The position numbers were made by a program, and so were the translations under genes. A model generated the notes under the pieces. That model ran no database searches and was not told the origin of the DNA. It worked only from the letters and a program-made list of their open reading frames with translations. DNA of 64,000 nucleotides from Tubulanus polymorphus (lineage: Eukaryota > Nemertea > Palaeonemertea > Tubulaniformes > Tubulanidae), in NCBI RefSeq assembly GCF_964204645.1, contig NC_134028.1:5740501-5804500 (forward strand), given 5' to 3'. Shown here piece by piece: positions 44,101 through 54,800 of this stretch (positions within the stretch are counted from its first letter, which is position 1; every line of letters begins with the position of its first letter).

Positions 44101-46409
44101 CGAAAAAGCTAATCAAATCGGTTCTAAGTGAAAACAGAAATGATTTAGATTTATGGACGTTTTATGCTCAATTCGAATGGTACATTGGAAGTGTAACCGA
44201 AAGTACGAAGGTTTTCGACACAGCCATAAGCATGAATTGTCCGACATGGTCTGAATCTCTGGTAGAAGCCGATAAGAAATCTGTCTGTCACATTTACCGC
44301 ATATACTGCGATTGTTTGCTCGGTTTAAATCGATTCAGTCTCTCCGGTAGAGATTACTTAAAACAGCCGATAGAATTCATGACGAAGGAACCTCTACGTG
44401 AAGATCTACGCGATCGAGTAGTTTATCTATCGGCTTGTTTAAGCGGTTCTTGCGACTTTGTCAATCCGTCGGTTTCGCAGCGCTGCGTCGGTCCGGCGAT
44501 ATTGAAAACTCGTAAGGCTTACGCGCAAACTCTAGAAAAAGCTTTCGAAAATTTCGAAGATAGAATGACGTCGATGTATTCTCGTACTGTCGATGACTTC
44601 AAGCAAAGCGCTGAAATAGTTCTCGATTTGAGTTATTGTTACGCGTTATTTCAATACTTCACCGTCGGCGTCCATGCCCTGCGGATCGCGTTCGAGTCTG
44701 GTTTCGATCGTTTGAAAGCGTTGAAATCCGAGAAGATTGCCGACGATGACACGAACTCGATATTTCATCGAACTCAGGAATCTTTATATATTCGTTATAT
44801 CCGTTTGCTACAATGTCATATGAAATGGACGGTTTGCTCGCTGTCCGTATTGAGAACTGGTGTTCGCCAGGCGCTCGAAGAGTTTCCCGACAATCCGACG
44901 TTGCTGCAGTGTCTCGTAACGATCGATTGTTCGGGACATCTGGTCAGCGGTTTACGGCGATATTTCGATGAACACGCCCGTCACAGTCGCAGCGTGTTTC
45001 ACTGGTTTTACAGAATCTATACCGAACTGCAAAGATTACATGACACTGAATCTGAAGCTACTATGGGTAAGTGAGGTATCAGCTATATTGACAATGCAAT
45101 GGTAGATCGGGACTACAGAAATACTTTCAGTTATCTCCGATAAGTCAAAAAGTTTTGTCAGTTTTTTGAAATTTCCATCAGTTCTGCCGATGCTGAACTT
45201 AGATTTTCGAAGATTTTCCATTAGACAACCAAGTTTTCATTTAAGCCCGATATAGGCCTACTCTTTTAAGCACAGACCACACACATGCAATAAATCTTTG
45301 ACTACTTCTTTGGTTACTTCTTCCAGGAACAGGAACAGTTCATCGAATTGGTGCTTTATTTCAAAGAGCGACTGATAGTAATACTGGCCGATATTGCTTA
45401 TTACTGTGGCGAATGTACATGGCGTTTCAGGTTTGTACTGAAGCAGTTTTTCCCTCTGAATTCTATAGTTTCCCAAAACTTCCCTTATGTAGGTTAAGTA
45501 TTTTTCTATTGGCAGGTGAAACATGGACAGAACAACGAAGCTAAAGGTGTATTCTACAAAGCTTTGCAGAATTGTCCCTGGGCGAAGGTAAGCCTATATT
45601 GATCCTATGTAGTGGGATTTCTTCATCTTGCTTTACGTCGTTCAGATCTTGGCTTCTCAAGACTAACCCTATTGGATTATTTACTTAACCTCAGGACGGG
45701 ATGGCCTTTTGGTGCCTGCTTGTCTCTCAGCACTGATAGTGAATGCAACAGCACCATGCCTTATCCCACTGAGTGAGGCTGAAAAATTATTCAATCTTTT
45801 AAAATTCCCTTTCAGGTTCTGTATCTCGATGCTGTAAGTTATTTTCCTGATGATCTACAAGATGTGGTTGATTTGATAGTCGAGAAGGAATTGCGTTTAC
45901 GAGCATTACCGGAAGAACTGGAAATACTAACTGAAAAACCTGTGCACCAAACTGATAGTGAAAACCTGACATCAGTTCCTGAGAATATGGAGGCCTCGCT
46001 CCATCCGACATCTGTATCTGAGGATCTGGAGACAGTGGTCCATCCCACATTTGTGTCTGAGGATCTGGAGACTGTGGTCCATCAGACATCTGTTTCTGAG
46101 GATAAGGAGACTGTGGTCCATCTGACATCAATGACTAGGCCTAATGATCAATCCGATGTGGTCCATCCGATTTCATTGACTAAGGATCAGGAGACTGTGG
46201 TGCATCCAACATTAGTGTCTGAGGATCAGGAGAATGTGGTCCATAAGACATCAGTGTCTAATAATCAGGAGAATGTGGTCCATCAGACAGCAATGTCTGA
46301 TAATCAGGAGAACGTGGTCCATCAGACAGCAATGTCTGATAATCAGGAGAACGTGGTCCATCAGACAGCAATGCCTGATAATCAGGAGATTGTAAGCAAT
46401 GTCTTATAA
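38108..46409 (+). CDS. NRDE2: NRDE2, nuclear RNAi-defective-2 homologue
   Basis: NRDE2 is a nuclear HAT-like repeat protein: in worms it acts in nuclear RNAi, in mammals it binds and restrains the exosome helicase MTR4 and supports splicing of some introns. Coding exons: 38108-38270, 38375-38512, 38782-38926, 39262-40403, 40701-40958, 43525-45066, 45327-45430, 45516-45587, 45816-46409; phases fit, 1385 residues. Landmarks: KLDWLENSSF; Lys/His-rich KQKHKKHKHKKHKKKEKK; FIEDMHGLIVEHAYRIDRKP (MTR4-interacting region); NPLGVYDAGTELYIQGKPL; AIESNPGSVDLRLARLELC; ENHAWFPWRP and DDCEDPDRVVLFDDI; HRIGALFQRATDS; FYKALQNCPWAKVLYLDAV. Vertebrate orthologues end soon after the VEKELRLR block; here a 13-residue repeat tail of about 145 residues follows. 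Two adjacent Mets (38108, 38111) could start translation. Intron 5 contains a GPCR gene. Exon 3 has a tagcag tandem acceptor. Confidence 0.95.
38605..38760. mobile_element. Short copy of the CAGGGTGGCCAC-ended transposon
   Basis: Left end caggggagccactta, right end gtggtcaccctg, with interior gtcggggaaaagtcag and caaataaaagt phrases shared with the copy at about 40995-41209. In NRDE2 intron 2; its right end is 21 bases from the exon 3 acceptor. Confidence 0.6.
39024..39133. mobile_element. Pogo/Tigger-like MITE
   Basis: Ends cagtaaactatgcctaaatc and, inverted, cagtagactcctcctaaatc match at about 16 of 20 bases; the right end is followed by TA. The CAGT start and TA flank are typical of Tc1/mariner pogo-type elements. 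110 bp, in NRDE2 intron 3. The left TA is not preserved. Confidence 0.55.
40995..41209. mobile_element. Copy of the CAGGGTGGCCAC-ended transposon, left end decayed
   Basis: Right end caaatataagtggccaccctg is clear. The interior has cagggaataatcagggaaat and gtcggggaatgtcaagggaa. The left end is degenerate and starts about 40 bases after the NRDE2 exon 5 donor. Confidence 0.6.
42043..43032 (+). CDS. Intronless class A (rhodopsin-like) G-protein-coupled receptor, orphan
   Basis: 329 residues in one exon, seven hydrophobic helices. TM1 has GNSLTI; TM2 LNVAVADLCVGL; TM3 ends VIAVDRYVALTRP (DRY box) and has the conserved Cys before it, paired with the loop-2 Cys in ELECRSQD; TM4 WFWSLVLGVIP; TM6 CFLVCWITF; TM7 NSSLNPMIYCW (NPxxY), followed by an amphipathic helix and Cys for palmitoylation (FKDLLCG). 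The N-terminus has NHS and NRT glycosylation sequons. The TM3 position that is Asp in amine receptors reads Ile, so a biogenic-amine receptor is unlikely; general similarity is to adenosine or trace-amine-like receptors. TM6 lacks the usual Pro of CWxP. It lies wholly inside NRDE2 intron 5 in the same direction. Ligand unknown. Confidence 0.9.
   Translation: MALSEDANTEPLNHSTNRTSESVNNDDASKKIIQASLLIVLFFLIVFGNSLTIAAIIKFQNLRTKTNVFILNVAVADLCVGLTLIYHVVFFFKPRWSEDKYLCLTRYVSILIFFSASLLFLTVIAVDRYVALTRPLEYVLMLTKKKVKIIVGLIWFWSLVLGVIPYYWNEWELEEELECRSQDVLPLAFIYLLFTLVLICAAIISVIYARIFHRIHLQEIRVQPIQAYRRRTFSLMSQQRPRAMSFSNREFKTTKMLGLILGCFLVCWITFAVSNLVAVYDKRESAHWATLFGTVLGIANSSLNPMIYCWKNSSFRKAFKDLLCGKHVK
43136..43427. 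mobile_element. piggyBac-like MITE
   Basis: TTAA at 43132-43135 is followed by ccccttcagtgcatgtacac; the other end, ggcactgaaaggg, is followed by TTGA (one change from TTAA). The CCCTTTCAGTGC ends and TTAA target are piggyBac features. 292 bp, about 100 bases after the nested GPCR stop and still within NRDE2 intron 5. Confidence 0.65.
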
Positions 46410-46434
46410 TCAGGAGATTGTAGTCAATCAGACT
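46001..46434 (+). repeat. 39-bp coding tandem repeat in the NRDE2 tail
   Basis: About ten copies of a 13-codon unit, consensus close to H-Q-T-S-V-S-E-D-Q-E-T-V-V. The last three in-frame copies (HQTAMSDNQENVV) are nearly identical in DNA and so recent; one early copy (HLTSMTRPNDQSDVV) is longer and diverged. Unit-like DNA continues about 25 bases past the stop codon. Confidence 0.9.
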
Positions 46435-46500
46435 TCCGTATAGAGAAACACCTAATTTCATTAAAAAGTGAATTTTGTTGATGAAAGCCAGTGATAAGTA

Positions 46501-46506
46501 AATAAA
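46501..46506 (+). terminator. Poly(A) signal for NRDE2
   Basis: AATAAA 92 bases after the NRDE2 stop, followed by a T-rich stretch (ttattttttc). Fits a short 3' UTR. Confidence 0.5.
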
Positions 46507-46575
46507 TTATTTATTTTTTCAACTAAGATTTTATTTGTTACAATGTTTCGGTTTTAAGTAACAAGGAAAAAAGGA

Positions 46576-46717
46576 ACAATTCTTTGAGTTTATCGAGAAC
46601 AAGACAAGTAGTGAGTAACCGGTCTATGGTTTAGTTTCACGTTCTGACAATTCTTTGAGTTTATCGAGAACAAGGACAAGTAGTGAGTAACCGGATATGG
46701 TTTAGTTTCACGTTCTG
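46576..46717. repeat. 71-bp direct tandem duplication
   Basis: Copies at 46576-46646 and 46647-46717 both start acaattctttgagtttatcg and end agtttcacgttctg, differing by a few single-base changes or indels. Between NRDE2 and TMEM72; recent by its high identity. Confidence 0.9.
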
Positions 46718-46944
46718 ATATTTTCACAAATCACGTATTGGTTGGTATAAGCCCATCCGATTATATAAAGCTTACCACTTACGATTAGGTAACAAACTAA
46801 GAGAACAAAAGAACCCTTTAGGTTGGAATGGTTATTTTTGTTTTACATCTATTTTATACTTCTATTTTATTTGTGACAATATTCATTTCGTTTTTATGTT
46901 ATAAGGAAAAGAGAAAAGTGGGATGGAAGTGCTGAAATATTGTG

Positions 46945-46955
46945 GGATTCGAACC
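46945..46955 (-). other. Pol III B-box-like motif upstream of TMEM72
   Basis: Minus-strand GGTTCGAATCC exactly matches the tRNA B box, within gtgggattcgaacccaatct on the plus strand, 113 bases before the TMEM72 ATG. No convincing A box or tRNA fold around it; probably a SINE remnant. Confidence 0.35.
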
Positions 46956-47068
46956 CAATCTGACGTGTTTATGTATTTCACCGCCAGGTGGAAACTGTGA
47001 AATCGTACGATGGAGAACACGCGTTGACGATGTTTTGGTGTTGTTTTCTGTCAAAAAAATAATGAAAC

Positions 47069-49342
47069 ATGGCTTATAATCGGGCGGTTTGTCGCTGTAC
47101 ATGGGAATACTACGTGTGGTTGCCGCGGACCTGGTCAATTCTAACTGCTACAGGTATGTTGTTGACCAGACCAGTGTCAACCGGTGTTTTTGACATGTCG
47201 ACAGTCGCACTAAATACCGAAACAAAACTGCATTTTTGTACAGATACTATGGATTTTTTTCTCTCCAGGATTATGGGGCGTAGGATGTGAGATTTTGACC
47301 CGCCGTCATCCTCTAGGGGCTTATATTTTGTAAGTGTGACCACTGTTAGAGTAGTTGGAGTTTGTCTTTTTTACTGCTTGTCTCTAGTCTATGACTATTA
47401 AGCAATTTAATTGAATGGATAATAATTACTGAGTGTGACTATGTTATTGTGGTGGCACCTTAGTCGGTAGAACATACACGTTTATCCATAAATATTGTCG
47501 AATTTTTGTTTGATATTTGTTGTATATATTTTTGCAGAGTAGTTGCAATTTTGATGTCATTCCTTGAAGTAGTTTTCGCTGTTAATATTTGTATAGTTCT
47601 ATGTATGAGGTGAGTAGGTTTCAGGCTATCCATTTATTGAAGAATAAAAAAATGTGAGATAATTTTGAAATTGCAACTCATAAACTATGAGCCATTTTCA
47701 AAAGGTTCTTGAAAATTGCGCACAGCATTTGAGTTGAAAGGTTGAAATCCTCTTAAAAGTATTTCTCTGATTATGGTTTTTATTTCCTCAACTGAATTAG
47801 ACAGAAGTTTATGCATTTATTATGCCTACACAACCTTCAATTTCTATCTCCTCTTCTCTCCCTAATAATATGCATGCGTGTTTGACTATCCATTTCATAC
47901 AACAATGGAATTAATTTTGTGGCTATGCCTGTTAAGACAGTTTGATAAATTTGTTTGTGACAAAATTCACCATTGGAAGCTCATTTAATCAGTATTTAAT
48001 ATGATATGTCGGACTGCTTTTAGCTGCGATCAGTTCCAAAACAATAAAGTCATATCAGGATTACCTACCATCATAATCCTAGTGACTACACAGTTGATTA
48101 TGCTGGACCAAATTAATCTTTTTCGCTAAGTAGATTGCCGTATTAATTCATTACAGTCAAACCCCGATAAACCGCCCTCCCATATACCGCCACCCTCGCC
48201 TACCCCCAGGTTTTCTCAATGTACATCTCTATACAAATTCATAGTAAAACACCCCCAAATGTACCGCCAAAATCGTTCTGCACCGATTTGGGCGGTATAT
48301 GTAGGGGGTTGACTGTATTAAGCAACAATTCAGGACTTCCTTTTAAGTAAGACTGTTATGTAAGAGCTTCTATACTGGTATTTGATAACTTACTTATTGA
48401 GCAATTATGTTTTTGACTTTCAGAGATGAAAATCCTCAGTTTATCTCATTTTGGAAAAATGTACTATGGATTGATGACTGGAGGAAAGGATTTTTGTACT
48501 TAGTTTTGTCGGTCGGTTGTTTTACTCAGCCACACATAGAGTGGTTGGCTGTCGTGTCGGGTAAGTTTCACCTATTGTAATTTTCGTCAACGAAACTCCG
48601 ACCCACAGTCGTGTGGACACAGTTGAGTCCTATCGTATTTGTCATATATATTCATTGCAGGCGTTATGATGGTTATTTCGGGAATTTTATACTCGGTGAA
48701 AACTTACAAAACTCGCCTCGATGAAAAAATGCAGCAATTATTGAGACAAGATAATACATACGACCGGTAAGCTGGGAACTTTTTCTCATCCTAACTTAAT
48801 AACGTAGAAAACATAGGCAAAGGATTCCGGTGCCTTGCATTGATATCTCAAATAATTCCATGTAATATTTTTGTAAAAAATACATTTGAAAAATAGGTAC
48901 GTATCAAAAACGGGTTCGCCACTTTCCTGGCAATCAAGTCAGGGAATTTTATTTTCTTTAAAAAAGTCGGGGAATTTGGTAAAAATCTGGGAAATTTATT
49001 GTGAGATAGCTGTGGTTTGATGGCACGTATCATACAGTCTTCCTCTATGTTTTATGTAATTTGGCTGCGTTAAGTGATTGAATCCTTAAGCAGGGCAAGT
49101 CAGGGAAAAACAACTTAAAATGAGGTTAACTAATAGTAAGTTCTCAACTTTGTCTTTTTAGGTTCGACGAATTATCGGTCGATTTGAACGATCAAGATTT
49201 CCAACGTAGCAACATAATCATAAACAATTCGGTACTCGTGCACGACATAATGCAGGGGCATATTTCGGTTCCGTCTGACGATGACGACTCGTTTACTGAC
49301 TCGGTCGGTATTGCCGAACAAGACGAGATATTAGAAGTATAG
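47069..49342 (+). CDS. TMEM72: TMEM72-like four-helix membrane protein
   Basis: Coding exons 47069-47153, 47269-47329, 47538-47609, 48424-48560, 48661-48766, 49162-49342 join in phase to 213 residues. Helices: WSILTATGLWGVGCEIL, VVAILMSFLEVVFAVNICIV, FLYLVLSVGCFTQPHIEW, and WLAVVSGVMMVISGILYSV. The LSVGCFTQPHIEW ... SGVMMVISGILY block resembles vertebrate TMEM72 (SVACFLHPVLVW type) and the exon order and helix spacing agree. The C-terminus is a short acidic cytosolic tail (SDDDDSF). Vertebrate TMEM72 has a longer tail. Function is unknown in any species to my knowledge; membrane location is predicted. It lies about 660 bases after NRDE2 on the same strand, with a long non-coding stretch after it. 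Confidence 0.78.
48154..48315. mobile_element. Pogo/Tigger-like MITE with TA target duplication
   Basis: Starts cagtcaaaccccgataaacc and ends ggcggtatatgtaggggg followed by ttgactg; the inverted ends share CAGTCAA.CCCC and ACCGCC. TA flanks it on both sides (48152-48153, 48316-48317). 162 bp, in TMEM72 intron 3. Confidence 0.8.
48915..49115. mobile_element. Decayed copy of the CAGGGTGGCCAC-ended family
   Basis: Repeated phrases gccactttcctgg, aagtcagggaatttt, gtcggggaatttgg and gcaagtcagggaaaaacaac match the family's interior, but both ends are degenerate. In the last intron of TMEM72. Confidence 0.45.
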
Positions 49343-51730
49343 CTACTGTTACATCGATTTAGATTTGAATAATTTTGATATCGCCGCGGAGACAATGTTT
49401 GCGGACGAATTCTGCTGAGGAGAACAACAGTTAAAACAATGCAAAGTTCATTCGAAGTTTGATAGATTGATTTCATTTAATTTTCTATGGTATATAAATC
49501 CTGCTGTTAACACTGTTAATTATGCCCTGTGGATATTGCATGGTACTGATAGTATATTCAGTTCTTCTCTTAGCACAGTCTACTACGGATATATCATATA
49601 CATGGTATAGGAGGATGGGCGTGAGACTGATGTGAAAAATGTGAACAGTTCTTGGTAATGAAATTTCAAAATTTACGAAAAAAATACGAAAAATTACAAA
49701 ATAATGTGCGAAATTTTACGAAACTTTGTTTGCAGAAAATTTTGATGATGAATTTTCAGCATAATGTTCTTTCTTTTTTGCCTTTGGAGATGCACAAATG
49801 CATACGTGCACGTATCTTTTGTGTTTCTCTTCATTTAGGCTGATTGTTTTGGATCTCGAGATCAATTTGATAAGACCCAGTGATTTCCTTCTTGTCAACT
49901 AAGCACCGTTTCACCATTCTAAAAACCAATGCTGTTTGACAGCATTTCTTACAATACTCGATGTAAAATGTATTGATACTTCGAAAATTTAACTGTGAAA
50001 AACTAGGGTTTTAGTAGAATATTATGATGTAAAAATTCCACTATTCCCGAATCTGGCCCCCCTGTTAGTAGAATATCTATGATATATCCATCTTATGATA
50101 TAACAAATGCTTACGCATATGCAGCATATCTTATCCATGATAGTCCCAAGCATGATACAATATATCGGCAAGCATAAATACCTCATGTTTGCCTTTGAAG
50201 TGGAGATATATCCGTAGTTTTCTGCGTTTATTTTCGATTAAAATGTACATACATTTTGCAGGGCTGAAAGATCTGCTTTTTGTACAGGTTTTTTTGCGGT
50301 TAGACAAAGTTCTGTTCTGTACACAGACTCTAAACAATGAGTTACTATTCTTTTCTTTTTATTTTTGCTATTGTTTTTGTCATTTTATGTGTTTCGAATT
50401 TTCACTGCCATTTGCATTACTTGTCGAGATAAGTACAGCTGCACGTAGGAAAAATTTACTCTATTTTGTTTATAATTATAATTTATATTTTCATTCTTTT
50501 TCTCTACCTACCCGCGTAGGTATCCGCTAGTTCTGTACATTAGTCAGGATGCAGTTAAATCCTGATATTATGAATCAACCCAGTACAATAGAACAACATG
50601 ACCCTTTATTCTCATTGAATAACATACTACATGGATACAACATTACCTTACATTGAATTAAAAAAAAATGATATTACAGGGTTTGTCTGTATGCTTTTGA
50701 GCTTAATTATCTTATAATTCATAGCTACAATAAAATGTATTCCACTAGAAATTATTCCGATTTATGTCCATAGATAAAACCTGGAATTGAATATCACACT
50801 GTCCTTCCTGACTTAAAAACATTCCAATAATAATGTCCATTCTGTGACCATGTCTTAATACTGTGTGCTGATTTCAACTGCTGATACGATAATGAAAAAT
50901 GATCTTTAAAATGTCTTCAATTTTGAAAAAAAATGTATAGATTTCATGGCGTTTTTTGCTGTTGTTGGATTTGAAGATCTGCCATATCTTAAGAGAGGTT
51001 ATTTTGCCAATAAGCTGGCCAATATTCACTGTTGATCCTTTTAGGTGATATTTTACGGTGAAACAGTTGAATCACTTAATAGAATCAACAATGTACCCGG
51101 CAAAGGTGTTTTTTAGTGCACGCGTGTTGAATAATTGCCAGGAATGCTTGCAGAAGAATTTTCAAATTATTTGTGCTTGTGTGTATCTGTGTGTGTGTTA
51201 TCTATGCACTTAAAAAACGGGGACAATCATCGAGGAAAATCGGTTAAAAAATGTTTCTCTCCTCATTTTGTTTTTAACATCTCATTAACGGCATTGTTGT
51301 GTACACAACATTCCTGCAGATCTGAAAAATATGTGTTTGTTCTACGCAGAGAAACTTCCAATAATTCTCATTATTTATCAATAGAATGTGCGTAGAACAG
51401 TTGTTTCAATGTAATGTATTTTATTTCTATCATAGCTCATTTCTATCAGCTAAGCTTCTCTTCTTTCATCAATTGTTACAGTAAAAAATGCCATATTTCA
51501 TTTTCTTCGGTGCTAGATGAATTTTGTATGAGAAATGAATAGTTGATATTAATGCATGAACACAATGGATCTGAATGAATGGATTGTGTTATTAGGAAAT
51601 AAAACATGAAGCGGAATGTTTTTTCAATGAAAAAAAAATGATTGTTTGGTTTTGTCTATTTGTCCATTGAACTTCTATGATATGTCTATTCACTTGGGAA
51701 CATGAAAATAATTCGCCTAGTACTCCGGCG
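49343..51730. other. TMEM72 3' UTR and intergenic DNA before SIRT1
   Basis: No supported exon. AATAAA hexamers at 50729-50734 and about 51597 are candidate TMEM72 poly(A) signals; both would give a 3' UTR over 1.3 kb. The sequence is AT-rich and without recognisable repeats. Confidence 0.45.
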
Positions 51731-51737
51731 AATTATG

Positions 51738-51748
51738 GGATTCGAACC
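51738..51748 (-). other. Pol III B-box-like motif upstream of SIRT1
   Basis: Minus-strand GGTTCGAATCC within ccatcaggttcgaatccc, 66 bases before the SIRT1 ATG. The same 14-base core, catcaggttcgaatccc-like, occurs in the tRNA-like piece at 56105-56200, so this is probably a SINE fragment in the SIRT1 5' region. Confidence 0.4.
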
Positions 51749-51775
51749 TGATGGATTTTGACGTTTCCTAATTGT

Positions 51776-51783
51776 GCGCGAAA
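51776..51783. promoter_or_regulatory. E2F-type site in the SIRT1 5' region
   Basis: GCGCGAAA is the reverse complement of the E2F consensus TTTSGCGC, 31 bases upstream of the SIRT1 ATG, inside tgcgcgaaaaatctgcgca. Human SIRT1 is known to be induced by E2F1; use here is inferred from the exact match and position. Confidence 0.4.
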
Positions 51784-51814
51784 AATCTGCGCATTGCGTG
51801 TGTCAAATATAAAG

Positions 51815-54800
51815 ATGGCGGAATTGGACGAATATTCAGCGGCTGGTCCAAATAAACGTCCCAGACTGGACAGTGGTAGTTTCGACGTCGGCGGGCAAGT
51901 GTTAAGTTCGAACGTAAACACACGAAGAACATGTGAAGCGAATCCGGGTGACAGTAACGCGATATTGGATGAGAAAAACGCAGGTAAAGAGTCGATTTTT
52001 TCTGAATCATTTGACACAGCCTCGTTTTGGATATATTTGATTGACAGCTCGTTGATTGACAGTTAATTGACGTTTCGTGTTAAGCGTGCAATAGGCGATA
52101 TAGAGATAACATTTAAACGATTTTAAGCGAATTAACCTTTGATTGATGGATCACTTCTAACAAGAAATTTTCTTACAATTCCCTTGTGACCTGACTTCCA
52201 GCTTTCCTTGAATTTCTGACTCATTAGTCTAGGAAAATTTCATGTTTTATATTCCTGAGGCAGCCAGTCTCACCTTTTAAAGGTTACGGATGACTGATTT
52301 TCAGAGATGTTCGGCCAAGTATTATTTACCTGAAAAGCTCTTATAATAAGCTTATCATTTATCTTTTAGCTGCCGGTACCAATAACACTGAACTACCCGC
52401 TGTCATACACAGTCTAATATCAGACTATTTACCAGAACAACAACACAATTCTGGTAAGTTGTAGCGCAGTCTGAATAACCTGCTGAAACTTGGGGAATTC
52501 AAATTCAGTTTAAAGAATATCACAATTGCCATGACTGATAGGTAGGCCTTGTCATAGGATATTGGTTAGGCTTCCATAAATACAACATAATTGGAAGTTA
52601 TATATATTTAGTAATGCTATGATAATATATTTATTATTTATCAAATTAATTAAATTCTTGTATGACAATCCGACATCAATTTTACAGTTGGCTTTTTACA
52701 CTACATTTAGGTAGGCCTAACCCCCAAGAAGCAATTTCTGCTCTTGAACATCTGTAGAAGGAATTTTCCAATGCACTTAAGGAGATTGTCCGATGTCGTA
52801 TTCATCACATTTATAAATGCCCGGATAATTCCAATAATAATCGTGGGATAAAATTGCTTTGTGTGATAATATAGTATACAGGGTGGTCCAATAAAAAAAT
52901 GCAACCTCATAGCATAATGAAAGATGATATTCATCTTCAATTTGGTTCGAGTTACTAATTCATGAATGAGTTCAATTACGCAATGATCTCATAGAAAAAA
53001 AATATTGTGGTGTAATTAATTATAATTTATGGTTGGTAAAAGTTTTTCGTGAAGTGTGATTTGTCCATTCGTTCTATTATTCAATTTAGTACCACCAGTG
53101 TGCAATATACTGAGGACAACTGCTGAAGTACCTGTAGAAAAATCACCATCCCTTGACAATCCAGCTGAATATAAGGTACGGTGAATTATCTTTTCTGTTT
53201 GCTATATAATGTAGTTAATTCTTAGATTATTTTGAGTGTTCGAGTCAGTTCGATTATACAGACTCAGACTTTTTGTTAAGACGAGTTCTTTCAAGTCTAG
53301 TTGTAACTTAAACCCAATTGCAAATTTTTGGAACCATTCAATTTAAGTTGGCTATATATAGCCAATAGAAATTTGATTGTCCAACTGAGATTATCACCTT
53401 ACTCGAACGAGTTTAGTGACAATGGATTCAAATTAAAGGAGGTTATCTATGGTATTCGGACATTCTTTGTTACAGACACCCTCAACAAAACCATCGGAAG
53501 GAGGTGAAATTGAAGATGACGATATGGATGAAAATGATGATAACGTCAGTGAAATAAGTGATCTATCGGGACTCAGTGAAGCTGGATGGCGACCAGTAGC
53601 CGGTACGTTGGTAGATTATTCAATTCTTTTAAGTTTCTGGTGAACATAAAACAGGCACGATACAAGTCAACAAGAGACGTACAGATTTAAAAAGATTACC
53701 TAACTGATGCAAAGATATGTTGATATCTACATTTTTTCTAAGTAGTCGAAAATGAAAATGTTGTTATAAGAAATTTAGATTGTAAATATGTTCGAGACAC
53801 CTTGGGGAAATTTTTATACGAAGATGCGATGCCTTATTCCATGGGTCGTAGACTATTTTGAAATTTTTGTTACTTTACGAGGCATTTAGTAGAAGTAAAC
53901 TTATGGAAATTTTGACGTTCATTTAGGTCCGATATCGTGGGTCCAGCGACAGATGATCATCGGCAGCAATCCGCGAGATGTATTGAAAGGTTTGTTACCG
54001 GAGATATCGATACCGGACGACACGGAAGACTTGATGTTGTGGAAATTAGTTGTCAACATTCTGTCGGAACCGGCCAAACGGAAAAAGCTGCCGCACATCA
54101 ATACGATAGACAACGTCGTCGATTTGATGAGAAAATGCAAGAAAATTATGGTGCTAACAGGAGCTGGAGTATGTACATCAATGCATTTTAAAGAACTTTC
54201 TCTTGTCTTTGATATCTGAGCCATAACTTCACTCAAAAATAGATCTTAATTCGTAATGTTTATACTGGAATGGCTATACAAATAAAATTAGATATGACTA
54301 CTCTTCGATAGGTTTTGGTGGGGTGGCCACTCCTCCCATTTTCAACCACCCCTAATGAAATATCTTCTGCCCTATCAGAGTGGATGTAGATATTCTATTA
54401 ATGCTGATAATTGCTTTGAAATATATTGAGCTATTGTGAAAAACAGAAGATTATACCCTGGTACTATAAATAAGCTTCAATTTTTTGGGTGATCGAAAAC
54501 CTTGCTACTTCAGCATGATATGTCATAATACACTTGACAATGAATGCAGCCCCTTTAGAATTCCAGCATATGGAGAACAGTGGGTCTTAAGTTCTTTTAT
54601 TGGCTATAGAATGAATGCATCTTTTTCAAAGCTTTGATTCTTCGACTGAACCCAGGTTTCAATTACATGTCCTAATATCCATTCTACTCTTGTTTCTAGG
54701 TTTCGGTATCGTGTGGTATTCCAGACTTCAGGTCGAAGGACGGAATTTACGCTCGTATCGCTGTCGATTATCCAGACCTTAAAGAACCACAAGATATGTT

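Noticed and set aside
45258-45524. 88-codon minus-strand frame
   Set aside because: Antisense to NRDE2 exon 7, whose plus-strand translation matches the family.
45799-46461. Minus-strand repeat frames (SDGPQSPDPQ type)
   Set aside because: Antisense reading of the NRDE2 tandem repeat.
52878-52960. cagggtggtccaataaaaaa, resembling a transposon end
   Set aside because: Only one end visible and no inverted partner found nearby in SIRT1 intron 2.
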